A stretch of 64,000 bases of DNA, taken from assembly GCA_944472155.2 (NCBI GenBank), contig OX235279.1, positions 118,970,110 to 119,034,109 of the forward strand, given 5' to 3'. Below, piece after piece: positions 12,476 through 25,990 of this stretch. Under the pieces are notes generated by a model. That model ran no database searches, had not been told where the DNA came from, and saw only the letters and a program-made list of their open reading frames with translations. The DNA is from Trichobilharzia szidati (lineage: Eukaryota > Platyhelminthes > Trematoda > Strigeidida > Schistosomatidae). The translations under genes and the position numbers were made by a program. How positions within the stretch are numbered: position 1 is the stretch's first letter; each line of letters opens with the position of its first letter.

Positions 12476-13629
12476 GCCCAAGTTCTGTTTCTATGTTAAT
12501 TAGGGATACTTTAGGCTGTTCTTCCTAGATTCGCAAGTATCCTGTTTGTAAATTACTTTGGTATACATTAACTACTGACGATCTTTGGAAATCACTTATT
12601 TACAACAGAGAAACACCATAGCTGGAGATAAGCTTCTTGTTGTTTTTACTTTAATTTACTTGAAACATCAGTTAAACAGTAAGTCTCGTTAATCTAGGGG
12701 AATCAGAGATATAGAATATCCCATAGGTTGTTTCACTTGGTAGATGATGTTTGCTGTTCAAAGTTTACAAATGAAAAAAAATACTAAGCACTGATCACCC
12801 TAACCGACTCGATGTCATTATACGCACAAGATTGGTTGTAATATTCAGTTAATACGATAACTGTAATGATAGGCTAAAGTAAATATAATCTAACATATCT
12901 CTTCCATTGATGACTGATTAATAAGAAAGATAGTTTTTTAACTTCAAGCCTTTATTTCACTGGCTCAATCTATAAAGCTTTTCTTTTTTCTTAACCGTTA
13001 ACATTTCCGTTTCGATATAATCTTCATCTGTTTCCATTGTTATGTGTAATTTACACAACACATTCACTAGAAATTAGCACAACACACTGTATACATTACT
13101 AGTGTATGATGTTTTATAGATCCACCTCAGTGTCTGTCACAAATTCAAAGGCATTTCTTCACATGAGATAAGAAACATACGAACTGTAAATAATTGGTTT
13201 GGTTTGTGAGCGGACATCTAAAACTATTTAGCTTAATCCCATTTCAATAACAAAGAGATAACCACTCCTAAGGTAGGACTACTTAAGGTCAGCATAAGCA
13301 GTTCACCTTGTTGAGAAACTTAAATTCGTTTTCTCCGAAGTAGGTGCGTGCTAAATGATTTGGATTTGACTAAGAAGCACAACTGGTTGATATGAGTGGT
13401 ATCTAACTATTAGTACCAATCAAACAATGGTACGTAGCGTCATTTAAACCTTCACGAACTGAGGGTATGCCTTGAACGGTACCTCCTGTAATTATTCATT
13501 TTAGACTCAAAGACTTGTAAAGCACTATAAATATCTTTCGCAGAAAATTAAAATATTTGTAGATTAACAGTAGAAAAATGAAACTCTAAGAGGCTGTCAG
13601 TTACCCACCGCGAACTGCCTGGTTTTCAA

Positions 13630-14574
13630 CTAGCGATTGACCTGTTGAACTGTATTGGGTACTTTTGATCGGACTCTAGTTAGCAACTAGTGTAATGTCT
13701 CTGGTCCTCTGTTTGGTGCACACTGAATTCTATCAGTCATGTTTGCAATGATATATTGCTCATTGATGACTAACTTCAGGATCCAAGTGTAATAGGAATT
13801 TGTGACTGATTCTTCGGATGTGAGGATAGGTACTCATCTGTGGTACTTCAAAATTAGTATTTGAAAGCAATTAAGTAAGGGTATTACTGCGTTGTTCGAA
13901 TCTGGTATTTCTTTACAACTGCAGTCGATGTTGTTTAATCCTTGAGAAACTTCCGGAAGGATTTTACTTCGTTTTTATTCAGTTATTTTGGTTTGATAAA
14001 ATTGAATACGTTTCTATTTGACATTTGCACGTGCAGCATGTAAAGTACAGGTATACAGCTGCTTGTTTTCCACGTAGTTTTTTTAGGAATTCGTTCAATT
14101 TTGTATAAACTAATACAATGAAAACACCTTATTGATATAGTGAATTTGGGTGTGATTGTTCTTTTGAACATGTAATTAAGCTGGTGATTGAAGGAAACAG
14201 TATAATACTAAAAGACACGCCCTTAAACATTCAAATAATATGTTGATTTAGTAAAATAAATTAATCCTTCGTACAACAAATCAAGTTCATTCACATAACG
14301 GTACATTTCTCAATATGGTTCCTTTTATATTTTCAAACAAAATTTATTAACTCAAACATGAATTAAAATAAGTAAAACATGTGTATTTCGCGTCCTACCA
14401 TATGCTGATATTAGTTACGCTTAATTTTATCTGATGAGTTTACTCGGGCTAATATAAAAGTCTTTTCAAGAGTTGGTTTGTAAGGATTAGATTTGTTTTT
14501 ACGAGTTTGACCACTAGTTGCTAACTAGTGTCCGATCAAAAGTACCCAATACAGTTCAACAGGTCAATCGCTAG
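13630..14574. repeat. Pair of 63-bp inverted repeats about 0.8 kb apart
   Basis: Positions 13630-13692 and 14512-14574 are reverse complements with about one mismatch (TCTAG against ACTAG). Each arm begins or ends with CTAGCGATTGACCTGTTGAA and contains the near-palindrome CTAGTTAGCAACTAG. The 0.8 kb between them has no recognisable coding sequence. It could be a non-autonomous DNA transposon (MITE-like) with terminal inverted repeats, or two separate insertions of one repeat. No target duplication is obvious at the outer ends, and a SINE starts immediately after the right arm. Confidence 0.55.
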
Positions 14575-14740
14575 CCCAAGTAGCTCAGTGGTAACATCTC
14601 TGACTGCAGAAATGGGTGACACGGGTTCGAGTCTCAGAAGGAACTTGAGTTTCTTCAAGGTTGCAGTTACGCCTTGCTGACAAGTGCCAACTAGCACTAA
14701 ACCTGGGTCCAAGGGTTTTTGCCGATTGCCTCCAACCATC
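14575..14740 (+). repeat. tRNA-derived SINE head
   Basis: Positions 14576-14650 contain CCCAAGTAGCTCAGTGGTAA, an A-box, and CGGGTTCGAGTCTC, a B-box, at normal tRNA spacing. The 5' and 3' ends do not pair into a good acceptor stem (GCCCAAG against AGAAGGAAC), so I read it as the pol III promoter of a SINE rather than a tRNA gene. It abuts the right arm of the inverted repeat at 14574, which hints that the repeat arm may be part of the same composite element. Confidence 0.55.
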
Positions 14741-15820
14741 TAATAGATCATTTCCCAAATGTTACCAGTAACTGAATGGTTACGCACTTCTTTTGTAATG
14801 GAAAGATCTCAGGTTCAATTTTAGTGAGGTTCGACTGAAGGGTTCAGTATTATAACGAATATAGCTGACCAGTACTTCTTAGTTCTTTAAATTATGTAGG
14901 CTAGTGCTTACATCCAATTTAAGCACTTTTGTGTATCATTATTTATTATATACATCTACTCCCATGAAAATATCAGGTCACTATATTTCCAAAGGTAGGG
15001 TTTAACTAGTGCTATTTACTTAATCAGGCGTACACCTCTGAAATGAGAGAAAGACGGCATATAGCATACGATTGTTTTCACTGAGTGATGCCTTCAGGAC
15101 TGCAAATTCCCATTTAAACATTTGGAAAACAACAAATCTTAGTAAAGCATTGATATTCTACGGCATTAATGAAAAGTGAATCCAAATCGTATGAGAGAAA
15201 AATCGGAAGTGATGTCATACTGACTGACTCAATAAAACTACGATTATATATACGTCAGATGCTCAAAGACTAACCAACACGAGATACGTGCCGAACCTAT
15301 ATCACATTAAGTAAGTGACGTGTAACTGAACTGGTTCTGTAGAAGCTATCCTGAAGAGTTGACTTAAGGCTAATGAAAGCCGAGATGGCTAGAATGTCAC
15401 ATTTGCCGAGGTACAACCTTTCTCGATAATCAACGTTGGCTGAAAAAGAACCAGATTGAAAAGCACTTAGTAAGGCAACAATATATTGCATAGATCCAAT
15501 GGAGTCTCATACTATTGGTTTCGGCCATCTGTACACTAACTAACTACTACATAGACCACAGCTGGATGCTAAGAATAAGTGGTTTGTAACTGTTGGTCAT
15601 ATGGCTCATAATCGTCCACAAAAGTGCAACTGCATGCATTTCCTGTTTTTATCCAGATTCCAACCCTCCCCCTTCTAAATAGCAAAAGCTGGTTAGTTTA
15701 CCTCGGGTTAATCTGAAAGCGTAGAGGCTAACAACACGATAATACCTATTTGACTTCAGAATTCATATTGCAGGTGACAACTTTCAGTGATACTATTTTT
15801 TATTTTATTTTTTTTTACAG

Positions 15821-16374
15821 CTAAGTGCACTCTACTATCATGTCTTACTATGAATCAACTAACTTATATTTGCTGTTCACTGCTTTTAATGAACTTTATT
15901 GTATGCGTTATATTAATTTTGATGTTTAAGCACAAACAACAGTTAACTAATCGGCAGCAATATAAGTCTAATCAGAAGAAAAATCTACCTTCACAAAAGT
16001 TATTAAATGATTCATCAACTTGCCCAATGTGTACCGCCTCAACACCACAAGAAATTAGTCCGATGCAACAACAATCAGTCTATTACAATGAACTCGGAAC
16101 TTATTTCAAATATGAAGATCAGGACGACTTTGATCACACAGTTAATATTACGTATCCTGCGTGCACAACTTCTGATTTATCACATTATCAAAGTAAAAGG
16201 TGTATGTGTACAACAGCAATGGAGAGTTCAACAAAACATCCATCAAATAGAGAAAATCTTGTATTTCTTACTTTACCTCATGAACACTCAGTGAAAATTA
16301 TGCAGAAATGCAGACAAAATCAAATATCGGAGATAAATGCAGACAGATTTGAATTCGATAATTTCGATATCTAA
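15821..16374 (+). CDS. Terminal exon of an unknown single-pass membrane protein
   Basis: A strong polypyrimidine acceptor (long T run ending TTACAG at 15815-15820) opens a 554-nt exon ending in TAA at 16372-16374, with AATAAA immediately after at 16375. The exon starts in phase 1 and encodes about 184 residues. Near the start is one hydrophobic helix, LTYICCSLLLMNFIVCVILI, followed by the basic stretch KHKQQ, then a polar tail of about 145 residues with CPMC and CMC pairs and many Ser/Thr. This is the layout of a type I membrane protein: extracellular part in earlier exons, one TM, cytoplasmic tail. I recognise no family. The candidate Ig-like exon at 3792-3888 ends in the matching phase, which makes a cell-surface Ig-type receptor possible, but that link is inference. 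Confidence 0.6.
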
Positions 16375-16380
16375 AATAAA

Positions 16381-19480
<3,100 letters not shown>

Positions 19481-19484
19481 CTTG

Positions 19485-19785
19485 CATTGTGGGTAAAATT
19501 TAATTCGATAGAGTCTCAGTGTTATACAGTAATATTTAATGATGACGTTTCGAGCACAATTTATGGCTCATAATCATATCACGGTACTCACACAACTTTC
19601 TAACTTCGTTTATATAATTCCATTATTTTTCATCACTTGACTTGATTATGAGCAATAAATTGTGCTCGAAACGTCATCAGTAAATATTGATATATAACAC
19701 TTTGAGACTTTATCAAAATAAATTTTACCCGCAATGGAATTAAACTCTACCACAGTACACAAGTTCTATTCTTATATCAAAACCC
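19485..19785. repeat. Inverted pair of PLE terminal repeats without coding sequence
   Basis: About 19490-19590 (minus orientation) and 19640-19745 (plus orientation) are reverse complements of each other with changes. Both contain CAATAAATTGTGCTCGAAAC-type sequence (written for the plus copy), a hairpin GAGCA/TGCTC followed by GAAACGTCATCAG. The outer parts share ACACT-GAGACT and GGTAAAATTTAATT-like text. Only about 50 bp separate the arms. The same sequence precedes the PLE relic at 12.26-12.48 kb, so this is a non-coding remnant of that PLE family. Confidence 0.6.
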
Positions 19786-20351
19786 CCTGTAGCATATAAA
19801 ATATTCTGTTGCTCTTATGAATAATAATTATGCAGCGGATGGAATGACTATGCTAGATATGACTTCCGCAGTTCAACGAAACCTGTACAACTAACTACAC
19901 AAAAAATCTAACCTCCCTTAAAAATGAAGCGAATTACCAACATAAGACTCTGTGCAAAAGGGCGGGGTTCCAAGTTGACACAACTTCTACAACCACACAT
20001 GAAGGCAAAGAAAAGAAATTCAATCAAAATACAAAAATGAGAATGTGTGAGGAGGAATAAGAAAATGAGAATAAACAAAATACCAATCATAATTTTTACC
20101 ATACATATCTAAATGCTAACTCCTCTGAAGAAATAAAGCTCCATAAAGATAGCTGAATATCGAAAGAATCAAAAATATTCAATAACAATAACTTAATCAC
20201 TGAAGTTACAAAGCAGTATGTACGCCATATACGCTATGCATAGTCGCGGAAGTTAAAAGCCACCTTCTAATTTACTTGCTAGGAGAATGTCTTCAGACCA
20301 ACTTAAACAAATTAAATGTGATCAGAAACATGCTCAAATCACGTTACTTAC

Positions 20352-20480
20352 AGAACCATCCACGGACTTTTCGCTTTCGAAAGTCTTTAGAAACTCTTTC
20401 AAGACTTGTTCTTCAGTCGCCTTACCAGACTGATACTTGGCGTCATGTTTAACTTGATAAACGTTGCGTAAATCGTCCGT
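20352..20480 (-). CDS. Calcyphosin-like EF-hand protein, third recognised exon
   Basis: The exon runs on the minus strand from a TTTTGTAG acceptor (exon starts at 20480) to the donor TCT|GTAAGT (exon ends at 20352). It is 129 nt, in phase 0 at both ends, giving 43 residues that begin TDDLRNVYQVKHDAKYQSG and end SVDGS. It continues EF-hand 3 from the previous exon and matches the calcyphosin segment that follows the third loop (DLR-VY, KYQ-G, EEQV--FL). The fourth EF-hand and the C-terminus, expected to follow directly, were not found down to about 16.4 kb, so the last exon is either further away or missed. The intron upstream of this exon (20481-22785) carries a PLE in antisense orientation. 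Confidence 0.88.
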
Positions 20481-20920
20481 CTACAAAAGAGATGCAAGAT
20501 TTTACAATAACTATATGAACCAATGCTAGTATACATTTTAACGTCAAACCACGGAATAATTTAAAAATGACAGCTGTATTCAAGTCACATGGTTATTCCA
20601 AGTGGTTACGAAAAAAATACACAAAAAGATTTTAGTGAAAAGCGTGTAATAAAAGAATAGAAAAAAGTTCGGTTTCAGTTGGGGCTAAATTAAGTATTAA
20701 AAACAAAGAGAATGGTTCCATATTAGCTTGTTTATTAGGTGTATCACGCAGCGAAACAGTATTATTTACTGGATGACGTTTCGAACAAAATTTATTGTTC
20801 GTAATCATATCAATTATAATCACACGACTTCGAAACTTGAGTTATATAATTTTCTTTGTCCTCTCCTATTTGTTGTAGGGGTAGTAGAATTAAACTGCCT
20901 AAAACTAATAACAAACAGTT

Positions 20921-22156
20921 ATGAATAAAGTTAAGAAATCCACAGCGAACCTTATACGCCGAATGAATTCGTTTCTAGGTGAGTCTAAGTGGTTTAATTT
21001 AATGCCCCAAACTGATAACCCCAGTAGGATGTATGGTGTTGTTAAAGCTCATAAGTCAGGATACCCTATTAGACCTATAGTTGATTTTAGAAATTCACCT
21101 ACTTATAAATTACCTAAATATTTAGCCATGCTATTAAATCCCCTTAAAAGCCACTCGAAATCTAGACTAACAAATTCTCATGAACTAAAACATAGATTAG
21201 ATAATTTACAATTAGATTATGAAGAGAAAATGGTTGGTTCTGACATTGTCAGTTTACATACACATATACCAATTAATATGGCTATAGAGGCAGTCAGAAA
21301 CGAACTCATTTCTGACCAAGAACTTGAACCTAGGATGGAAGTGCCACTTGAGGACATAATGCTGGGGGTGCAGCTGTGCCTGACTTCCACAGTATTTAAA
21401 TTTCAAAAGAAAATATACAAACAAACTGAGGGAGTTGCCATGGGGTCACTAGTATCCCCGGTTGTAGCAGATATATTCATGGATAGGTGGGGAAACATAG
21501 CAATTGAAACGTTCACCCCCAACCCAAATGTATGGTCGAGGTATGTAGATGACACATTCACTGTACTTAGAACACAAGATATAGATAGATTTTTCGAACA
21601 CATTAACTCAAAGGTGGAGGCAATTCAATTCACTTATGAATTGGAAAGTCAGGAAGGGGAACTGCCAATGTTAGATTGCAGTGTAAAAACGAAAGAAGAT
21701 GGGAAGTTAATCACTAGTGTTTACAGGAAACCCACACATTCAGACAGATATTTGTACTTCCAATCATCCCATCCTATGTCAGTAAAATTAGGATTGGTGA
21801 AATGTTTAAGTGACAGAGCACAAAAACTAAGTAGTACCAAAGAAAATCTAAGACAGGAAGTGATACATATAAGAGAAGCCTTGAAACTTAATAATTACCC
21901 TGATAAATTAGTCAGGAAATATGTAGGGAAATGTAAAAATAAAATAAATAATGATTGTAGTGATAGTGATAACAATGATAATAATATTAATGACTACATG
22001 CAAGTGAAATGTGCGCAAGACAACACCAACAATAAGGAATCTAAATCATCACTAGTAATTCCATACAAGAAAGGAACCTCGGAAACCACCTCACGCAGAA
22101 TTCTTAACAAGGCAGGAATGAAAGTGGCTGGCATTCAAACCCACAAACTGAATTAG
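20921..22156 (+). CDS. PLE reverse transcriptase, N-terminally truncated but open
   Basis: A 411-residue open frame. It contains, in order, RMYGVVKAHKSGYPIRPIV (RT finger block), GVAMGSLVSPVVADIFM, the catalytic SRYVDDTFTVL with two Asp, then ELPMLDCSVKTKEDG and VYRKPTHSDRYL. This is the PLE RT layout, related to telomerase RTs. Full PLE proteins are longer: the N-terminus is missing here because the left terminal repeat ends just 30 nt before the first ATG. A low-complexity Asp/Asn/Ser stretch (SDSDNNDNNIND) follows the RT. No stop interrupts the RT core, so it could still make an RT fragment, but the missing N-terminus makes autonomous movement doubtful. Confidence 0.85.
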   Translation: MNKVKKSTANLIRRMNSFLGESKWFNLMPQTDNPSRMYGVVKAHKSGYPIRPIVDFRNSPTYKLPKYLAMLLNPLKSHSKSRLTNSHELKHRLDNLQLDYEEKMVGSDIVSLHTHIPINMAIEAVRNELISDQELEPRMEVPLEDIMLGVQLCLTSTVFKFQKKIYKQTEGVAMGSLVSPVVADIFMDRWGNIAIETFTPNPNVWSRYVDDTFTVLRTQDIDRFFEHINSKVEAIQFTYELESQEGELPMLDCSVKTKEDGKLITSVYRKPTHSDRYLYFQSSHPMSVKLGLVKCLSDRAQKLSSTKENLRQEVIHIREALKLNNYPDKLVRKYVGKCKNKINNDCSDSDNNDNNINDYMQVKCAQDNTNNKESKSSLVIPYKKGTSETTSRRILNKAGMKVAGIQTHKLN

Positions 22157-22617
22157 AAACAAGCTTTGTCGTTTAAAGGATCCTGTGGAGCCTTTAAACC
22201 AAAACAATTCAGTTCATCTAATACCCTGCTGGAATGATTGTCAGGTCAAAGTAGTAGAACAGGCGCAGTCAGACTAGCCGAGCATAAAAACCTAGCAAAA
22301 TCTAGATTGGTTGACTCGAATAAGATAAGAAATCTAGAGAATAGTTCAACTATAACACTCACCACATGCAATTACACACAATCGTACAATGTGATGGATG
22401 AGATAAGATGACAGTTTTAAAATCTAATGTAACAGGGTGGAGGGAGAGATTGATAACGGAAGCTTTGTTTATCGAATCAACTGCAAACACGTGTAATAGG
22501 AATGATTCAACACCTGTTCCAGATATCTGGAAAATTCTACTACCCCAATGGCGACAAATAGGAGAGGACAAAGAAAACTATAAAACTCAAGTTTCGAAGT
22601 CGTGTGATTATAATTGA
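22157..22617 (+). pseudogene. PLE C-terminal GIY-YIG nuclease region, decayed
   Basis: After the RT stop, translation in changing frames gives KDPVEPLNQNNSVHLIPCW, AEHKNLAKSRLVD and, at 22408-22617, VLKSNVTGWRERLITEALFI followed by WKILLPQWRQIG. The same C-terminal segment is found in the copy at 52749-52955 (minus). The order (cysteine-rich entry, EHKNL helix, EALFI helix) fits the PLE endonuclease and its tail, but the YIG motif itself is lost. The end overlaps the right terminal inverted repeat. Confidence 0.65.
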
Positions 22618-22785
22618 TATGATTATGAAGAATAAATTTTGTTTGAAACGTCATCCAGTAAATAATACTGTTTCGCTGCGTGATACATCTAATAAACAAA
22701 CTAATATGGAATTACTTACTGCCACAATGCCCAAGTTTTACACATATATTAAAAGTGATTAATATATAACAAAGTAAACAGTTAC

Positions 22786-22866
22786 CGTTATTTTCCCGTC
22801 CCCAGTTTTATCCATCTTTGCAAACGCCTTCTTAATGATATTTATACGTGCTTCTGACATAGGAGG
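22786..22866 (-). CDS. Calcyphosin-like EF-hand protein, second recognised exon
   Basis: An 81-nt exon lies between acceptor TTTAG (exon starts 22866) and donor ACG|GTAACT (exon ends 22786). It is phase 0 on both sides and encodes 27 residues, PPMSEARINIIKKAF followed by AKMDKTGDGKIT. PPMS is the junction typical of calcyphosin-type proteins after EF-hand 2, and DKTGDGKIT is the start of the third calcium-binding loop (Asp at loop positions 1 and 5, Gly at 6). The frame joins without shift to the exons on each side. Only a 36-nt intron separates it from the first exon, which is normal for trematode 5' introns. Confidence 0.92.
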
Positions 22867-22902
22867 CTAAATATTTCACTAGTGATATGGTGAGTAACAT
22901 AC

Positions 22903-23217
22903 TCGCAATGCTCGTAGAAATTCGTCAAAAATTATTGTCCCACTTCCATCCTTGTCTAACGCTTTGAATAGCTCATCAACCTCTTCAGGAGACAAGTTAC
23001 ATCCAAAATCATGACAGCCTTTTTTGAACTCTTCTTTAGACAGCGACTTGCTACCGTCATCATCCATTATACGGAACTGTCTCCCAAATCCATATATACC
23101 ATTAGCTCCTCTTAAAAGACATTGACATTTAAGTTTTTCTAGAGGATCACTAGTGCTGGTGAGTACTTTCCGTGCATTAGACTGTAACTCTCTAATATCT
23201 GCATCGCTAGCTGTCAT
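22903..23217 (-). CDS. Calcyphosin-like EF-hand protein, first coding exon
   Basis: ATG at 23217 opens 105 codons, ending at a consensus donor CGA|GTATGT at 22902. Domain order matches calcyphosin/CAPSL proteins: a helical N-terminus with DPLEKLKCQCLLRGANGI, then EF-hand 1 (loop DDDGSKSLSKEE, about residues 52-63) and EF-hand 2 (loop DKDGSGTIIFDE, about residues 88-99). Known family members are about 208 residues, bind calcium in the cytoplasm and are common in ciliated cells; the exact role here is inferred from similarity. The start is chosen because the ATG fits the usual N-terminal length. A TTTGTAG acceptor lies 20 nt upstream, so the 5' UTR is probably spliced. No odd residues are seen in the first two loops. 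Confidence 0.9.
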
Positions 23218-23443
23218 AATAGTAATCGTACCGTTCTCCTACAAATTAGCGGTGATTAGAAAATATATGCAATTTATATATAGTTAATGATTATAACACT
23301 CATCCAATATCCATCATCGGTTTTACAAGCTAGTGTAAACCTATATAATTTCTTTGTGTTAATAAATTTATATCAATCATAATAATGATTACAATAGTTA
23401 ATCATAGTGTATCCAATATCCAGTGTCGTTTTTACGAGCTAGT

Positions 23444-24348
23444 ATAAACCAATTTGTGCGTTGAAGTTTCTGTAGCGATTTGGTTAAGTTTTGGAAGTGG
23501 AGTTGCTAGCACCACGCCCCAACCCTCTCTCTTTATCCGAGCTAAGGACCGGCTAGAAAACTAGTGAGCTAGTAATCTAGGCGAGGTCGAAGAAGCAGCA
23601 AAGACAGGACTCCAGTTGAACATAGACAAGACGGAGGTTATGAAAATAACCAACCAACAACAACAACAGCAGCAACATCCAACGCCAATCACCATCAACG
23701 GGAGGGATTTGAAAGAGGTTACTTCATTCACCTCACTTATCTGGGGAGCATTGTCTCAACTACAGGAGGAACGGACGAGGATGTCAAATCGAGAATCGGG
23801 AAGGTGAGAAACACATTCATCAACCTGAAACCAATCTGGAAATCTTCGTCACTCAGCATCAACAACAAAATTCGGATTTTCAATACAAACGTCAAGTCAG
23901 TTCTTCTATACGGATCAGAAACTTGGCGGGTGACAAAGAATATTTCCAACAGCCTGTTGCAGACCTTTATCAACAGCTGTCTTCGTTCTATACTGAAGAT
24001 CAGATGGCCGGAAAGAATCACCAACAAGAAACTATGGGAACAAACGAAACAAGAACCAATCGCCCAACAAATATGCAGGAGAAAGTGGAGATGGATTGGA
24101 CACTCACTGAGGAGGCCGCTGGGTGACATCGCGCGTCAGGCCAGTGCTCGAGTGGAACCCGAAAGGGAAGCGGAGAGTGAGACGTCAGTGCAAGGGTGAT
24201 ATGGAAGAGATCGTGTGAAGTGGAACTAAAGCAGTATGGACTAACATGAATGCAGGTGAAAAGTACAGCAGAAGACAGAAGCTAGTGAAGACATGCAGAC
24301 CTATGTTCCATTAGGAACCCAAAGAAACAATAATAATAAACCAATTTG
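23444..24348 (+). mobile_element. RTE-like LINE insertion with 13-bp target-site duplication
   Basis: ATAAACCAATTTG occurs at 23444-23456 and again at 24336-24348, flanking the element. The second copy partly overlaps an (ATA)n tail. Positions 23457-23580 do not read as protein and look like a separate 5' segment. From about 23585 the C-terminus of an RTE-type ORF follows: NIDKTEVMKI, ITINGRDLKEVTSFT, VLLYGSETWRVTK, then KWRWIGHSLRRP. Two frame changes separate 23616-23807 from 23804-24199. The 3' end has CCTATGTTCCATTAGGAAC before the ATA tail. RT and endonuclease domains are missing, so the copy is dead. Confidence 0.82.
23804..24199 (+). pseudogene. RTE-like ORF2 C-terminal fragment
   Basis: 131 residues beginning RNTFINLKPIWKSSSLSI and containing VLLYGSETWRVTKNISN, ITNKKLWEQT and RRKWRWIGHSLRR. 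These are the conserved features after the RT domain in RTE-clade proteins (LLYGSETW and the KWRWIGH motif). The upstream part, up to LIWGALS, is in another frame (23616-23807). A glutamine run (QQQQQQQ) sits in the upstream piece and is echoed in the fossil RTE at about 61665, so both come from one family. Confidence 0.75.
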
Positions 24349-24349
24349 A

Positions 24350-24570
24350 TTTCTTTGTGCTCGCCTCTTGATTGTCAGGTATAGGTTCCTGATCTTCGGT
24401 AAACTTCTGCGTAGCTCATCCGGCCACTCGACTGTCGTAGCTTTGCTTGACTCCAAAAGGAGTAGTGCTAGGATTAATCATATGTGGTTTGTAGTATGAG
24501 GTGTGTTAAGACTGTTACTACTGTGAATGGAGTTGATCCTTTCACCAGTTAGTCCTCCGTTATCTTCATC
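24350..24570 (-). repeat. CR1-like 3' UTR, inverted copy of 31470-31710
   Basis: The block containing ACTCCTTTTGGAGTCAAGCA and GATCAACTCCATTCACAGTA (minus strand) is repeated with about 95% identity by eye on the plus strand at about 31470-31710. This marks the two CR1-like elements as one family placed head to head 7 kb apart. Confidence 0.8.
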
Positions 24571-25990
24571 AAAAGAAAAGAGATAATAATAGATATAATT
24601 GGTGAAGTTATTCAGACTAACAGACAGAAAAAGAATCAAAGAAAACGCAACAACAGTCAGCTGATTAACTTTGAAGAATAATATGAATAATATATATCGG
24701 CAATAATGATGATAATAATAAGTGTAGTTAAAGTTGTCAGGAGAGTAAGACGGGAGAGAATGTAAAGAAGTAAAAAGACGAATTTAGTTGTCCGCCCCTG
24801 AATGGTGTATGGGATTTTAAGGGGATAGGCCATTTGGACGCAGTCCTTCTGTGGCTGCATGATTGTCCAGCCTCCGCTTGAAACTGTCTATGGACGATGC
24901 CGTGGCTATATCTACCGTTGGAGAGTTCCAGGAACGGCAAACTCGTAGTGAAAAGAAGTGGGAGCGCACCCGGGTCCTTGCCCTCTGATGAGCTATCTTT
25001 CTCGGATTCCCACGGGGAAGCCCGTACGTACTTAATGGCAGAACACATTTGTTTGAGTGATTCTGGCCATTTTTATCTTGTAGGCAGTAATTAAGTCCCC
25101 CTTAAGCCGACGGCGGCTAAGTGTGGAGACACCTCTTTTCTTCAGCTGTTCAACACACGGTTTGTTTCAGATACCCATCACTGTTTTTGTCGCACATCTT
25201 TGCTCCCTTCTCAAGAGGACAGAGTCTCTTCTAGGCAGTGGCAGTGCAATGATATTTTGCACTTCTAGATGTGGTCTCACTTATGTTTTGTACAACCTTA
25301 AAATGAGCTAAGGATTGCGTGCACCCAACTGTTCACGTGTAAGGCGTATGGCCTCGCTACATCGCCTGTGTAATTCACGCTTGTATCCATGTCTTCCGTT
25401 AGAACTAGACCTAAGTCACGCTCTGACGTTGTGCAGGACAAGTTTTCGTTGCACTGGGTGCAACTTACATCCTGCTGCCAACAAGTACTTAGTTGTTGTA
25501 CTTTGCACTTTTTCAAGTTTAAAATCTTTCAGAAGTTCGGGTTCGCTTGTGGCCTATCTGAGTCTTCTGAGCACTTTATCGCTCTCCAAATCTTTACGTC
25601 GTCAGAGTAAAGAAGAGTCGGGCAGCATCGCCGGCATGGTAGATCACTGATAAAAATCGAAAACATAAATGTCACTAGGATATAACCCTGAGGTACTCGT
25701 GGCGACGCACTATGCCAGTATGATTGGACACGATTAATCTCAGTGCGGAGTTTCCTTCCATCCAGGTAGTCCTACAATCACGACAAAGGCGGCCCACCCA
25801 CACCTGTCTCACATATTTTATATAGAAGAAGGTCACGGTAAACTGTGTCAAATGCCTTCTCAAAGTCCAGTAAGATTGCATGGACTGCGACATCCATATC
25901 CCAGCACGACGGTCAATCATTACAAGCTGGCCAGGGCAAAACATAAGACTTTCAGTCCTTGGCAATCCAAATGTTGAAGAGAAGAAAACC

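Larger units (their letters stand above)
20716..22711 (+). mobile_element. Penelope-like element with terminal inverted repeats, inside a calcyphosin intron
   Basis: Arms 20716-20890 and 22534-22711 are reverse complements with few differences. Each carries TTATTTACTGGATGACGTTT, a hairpin around AACAAAATTTATTGTT, and TATCACGCAGCGAAACAG. Between them is one long RT frame (20921-22156) and a decayed nuclease region. The element sits in the intron between calcyphosin exons 2 and 3, transcribed opposite to the gene. PLEs are known with direct or inverted pLTRs. A second copy of the same family, minus strand, lies at 52.66-54.41 kb, and a worn terminus at 63.81 kb. Confidence 0.85.
23295..25990 (-). 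mobile_element. CR1-like LINE, 3' part, interrupted by an RTE insertion
   Basis: On the minus strand, frames from about 25910 give AILLDFEKAFDTVYRDLLL (RT block with catalytic Asp), then PRVPQGYIL, a degenerate YSDDVKIW, and, through 24780, RVCRSWNSPTVD and SFKRRLDNHAATEGL, the usual C-terminus of CR1-type ORF2. Several stops and frame changes are present. A 3' UTR follows (about 24700-24350), then a tail with GATATTGGAT repeats at about 23408 and 23305. The RTE insertion at 23457-24335 splits the tail. The 3' UTR matches that of the plus-strand element at 31.47-31.71 kb, so both belong to one family. The 5' end stops at about 25.97 kb. Confidence 0.75.

Noticed and set aside
14432..14455. 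CTGATGAGTTTACTCGGGC as a hammerhead
   Set aside because: It has the CTGATGA strand, but no GAAA follows the stem.
16007..16294. 95-residue ORF overlapping the membrane-protein exon
   Set aside because: Alternative frame of the exon; the 15821-16374 frame has the acceptor, TM helix and stop with AATAAA.
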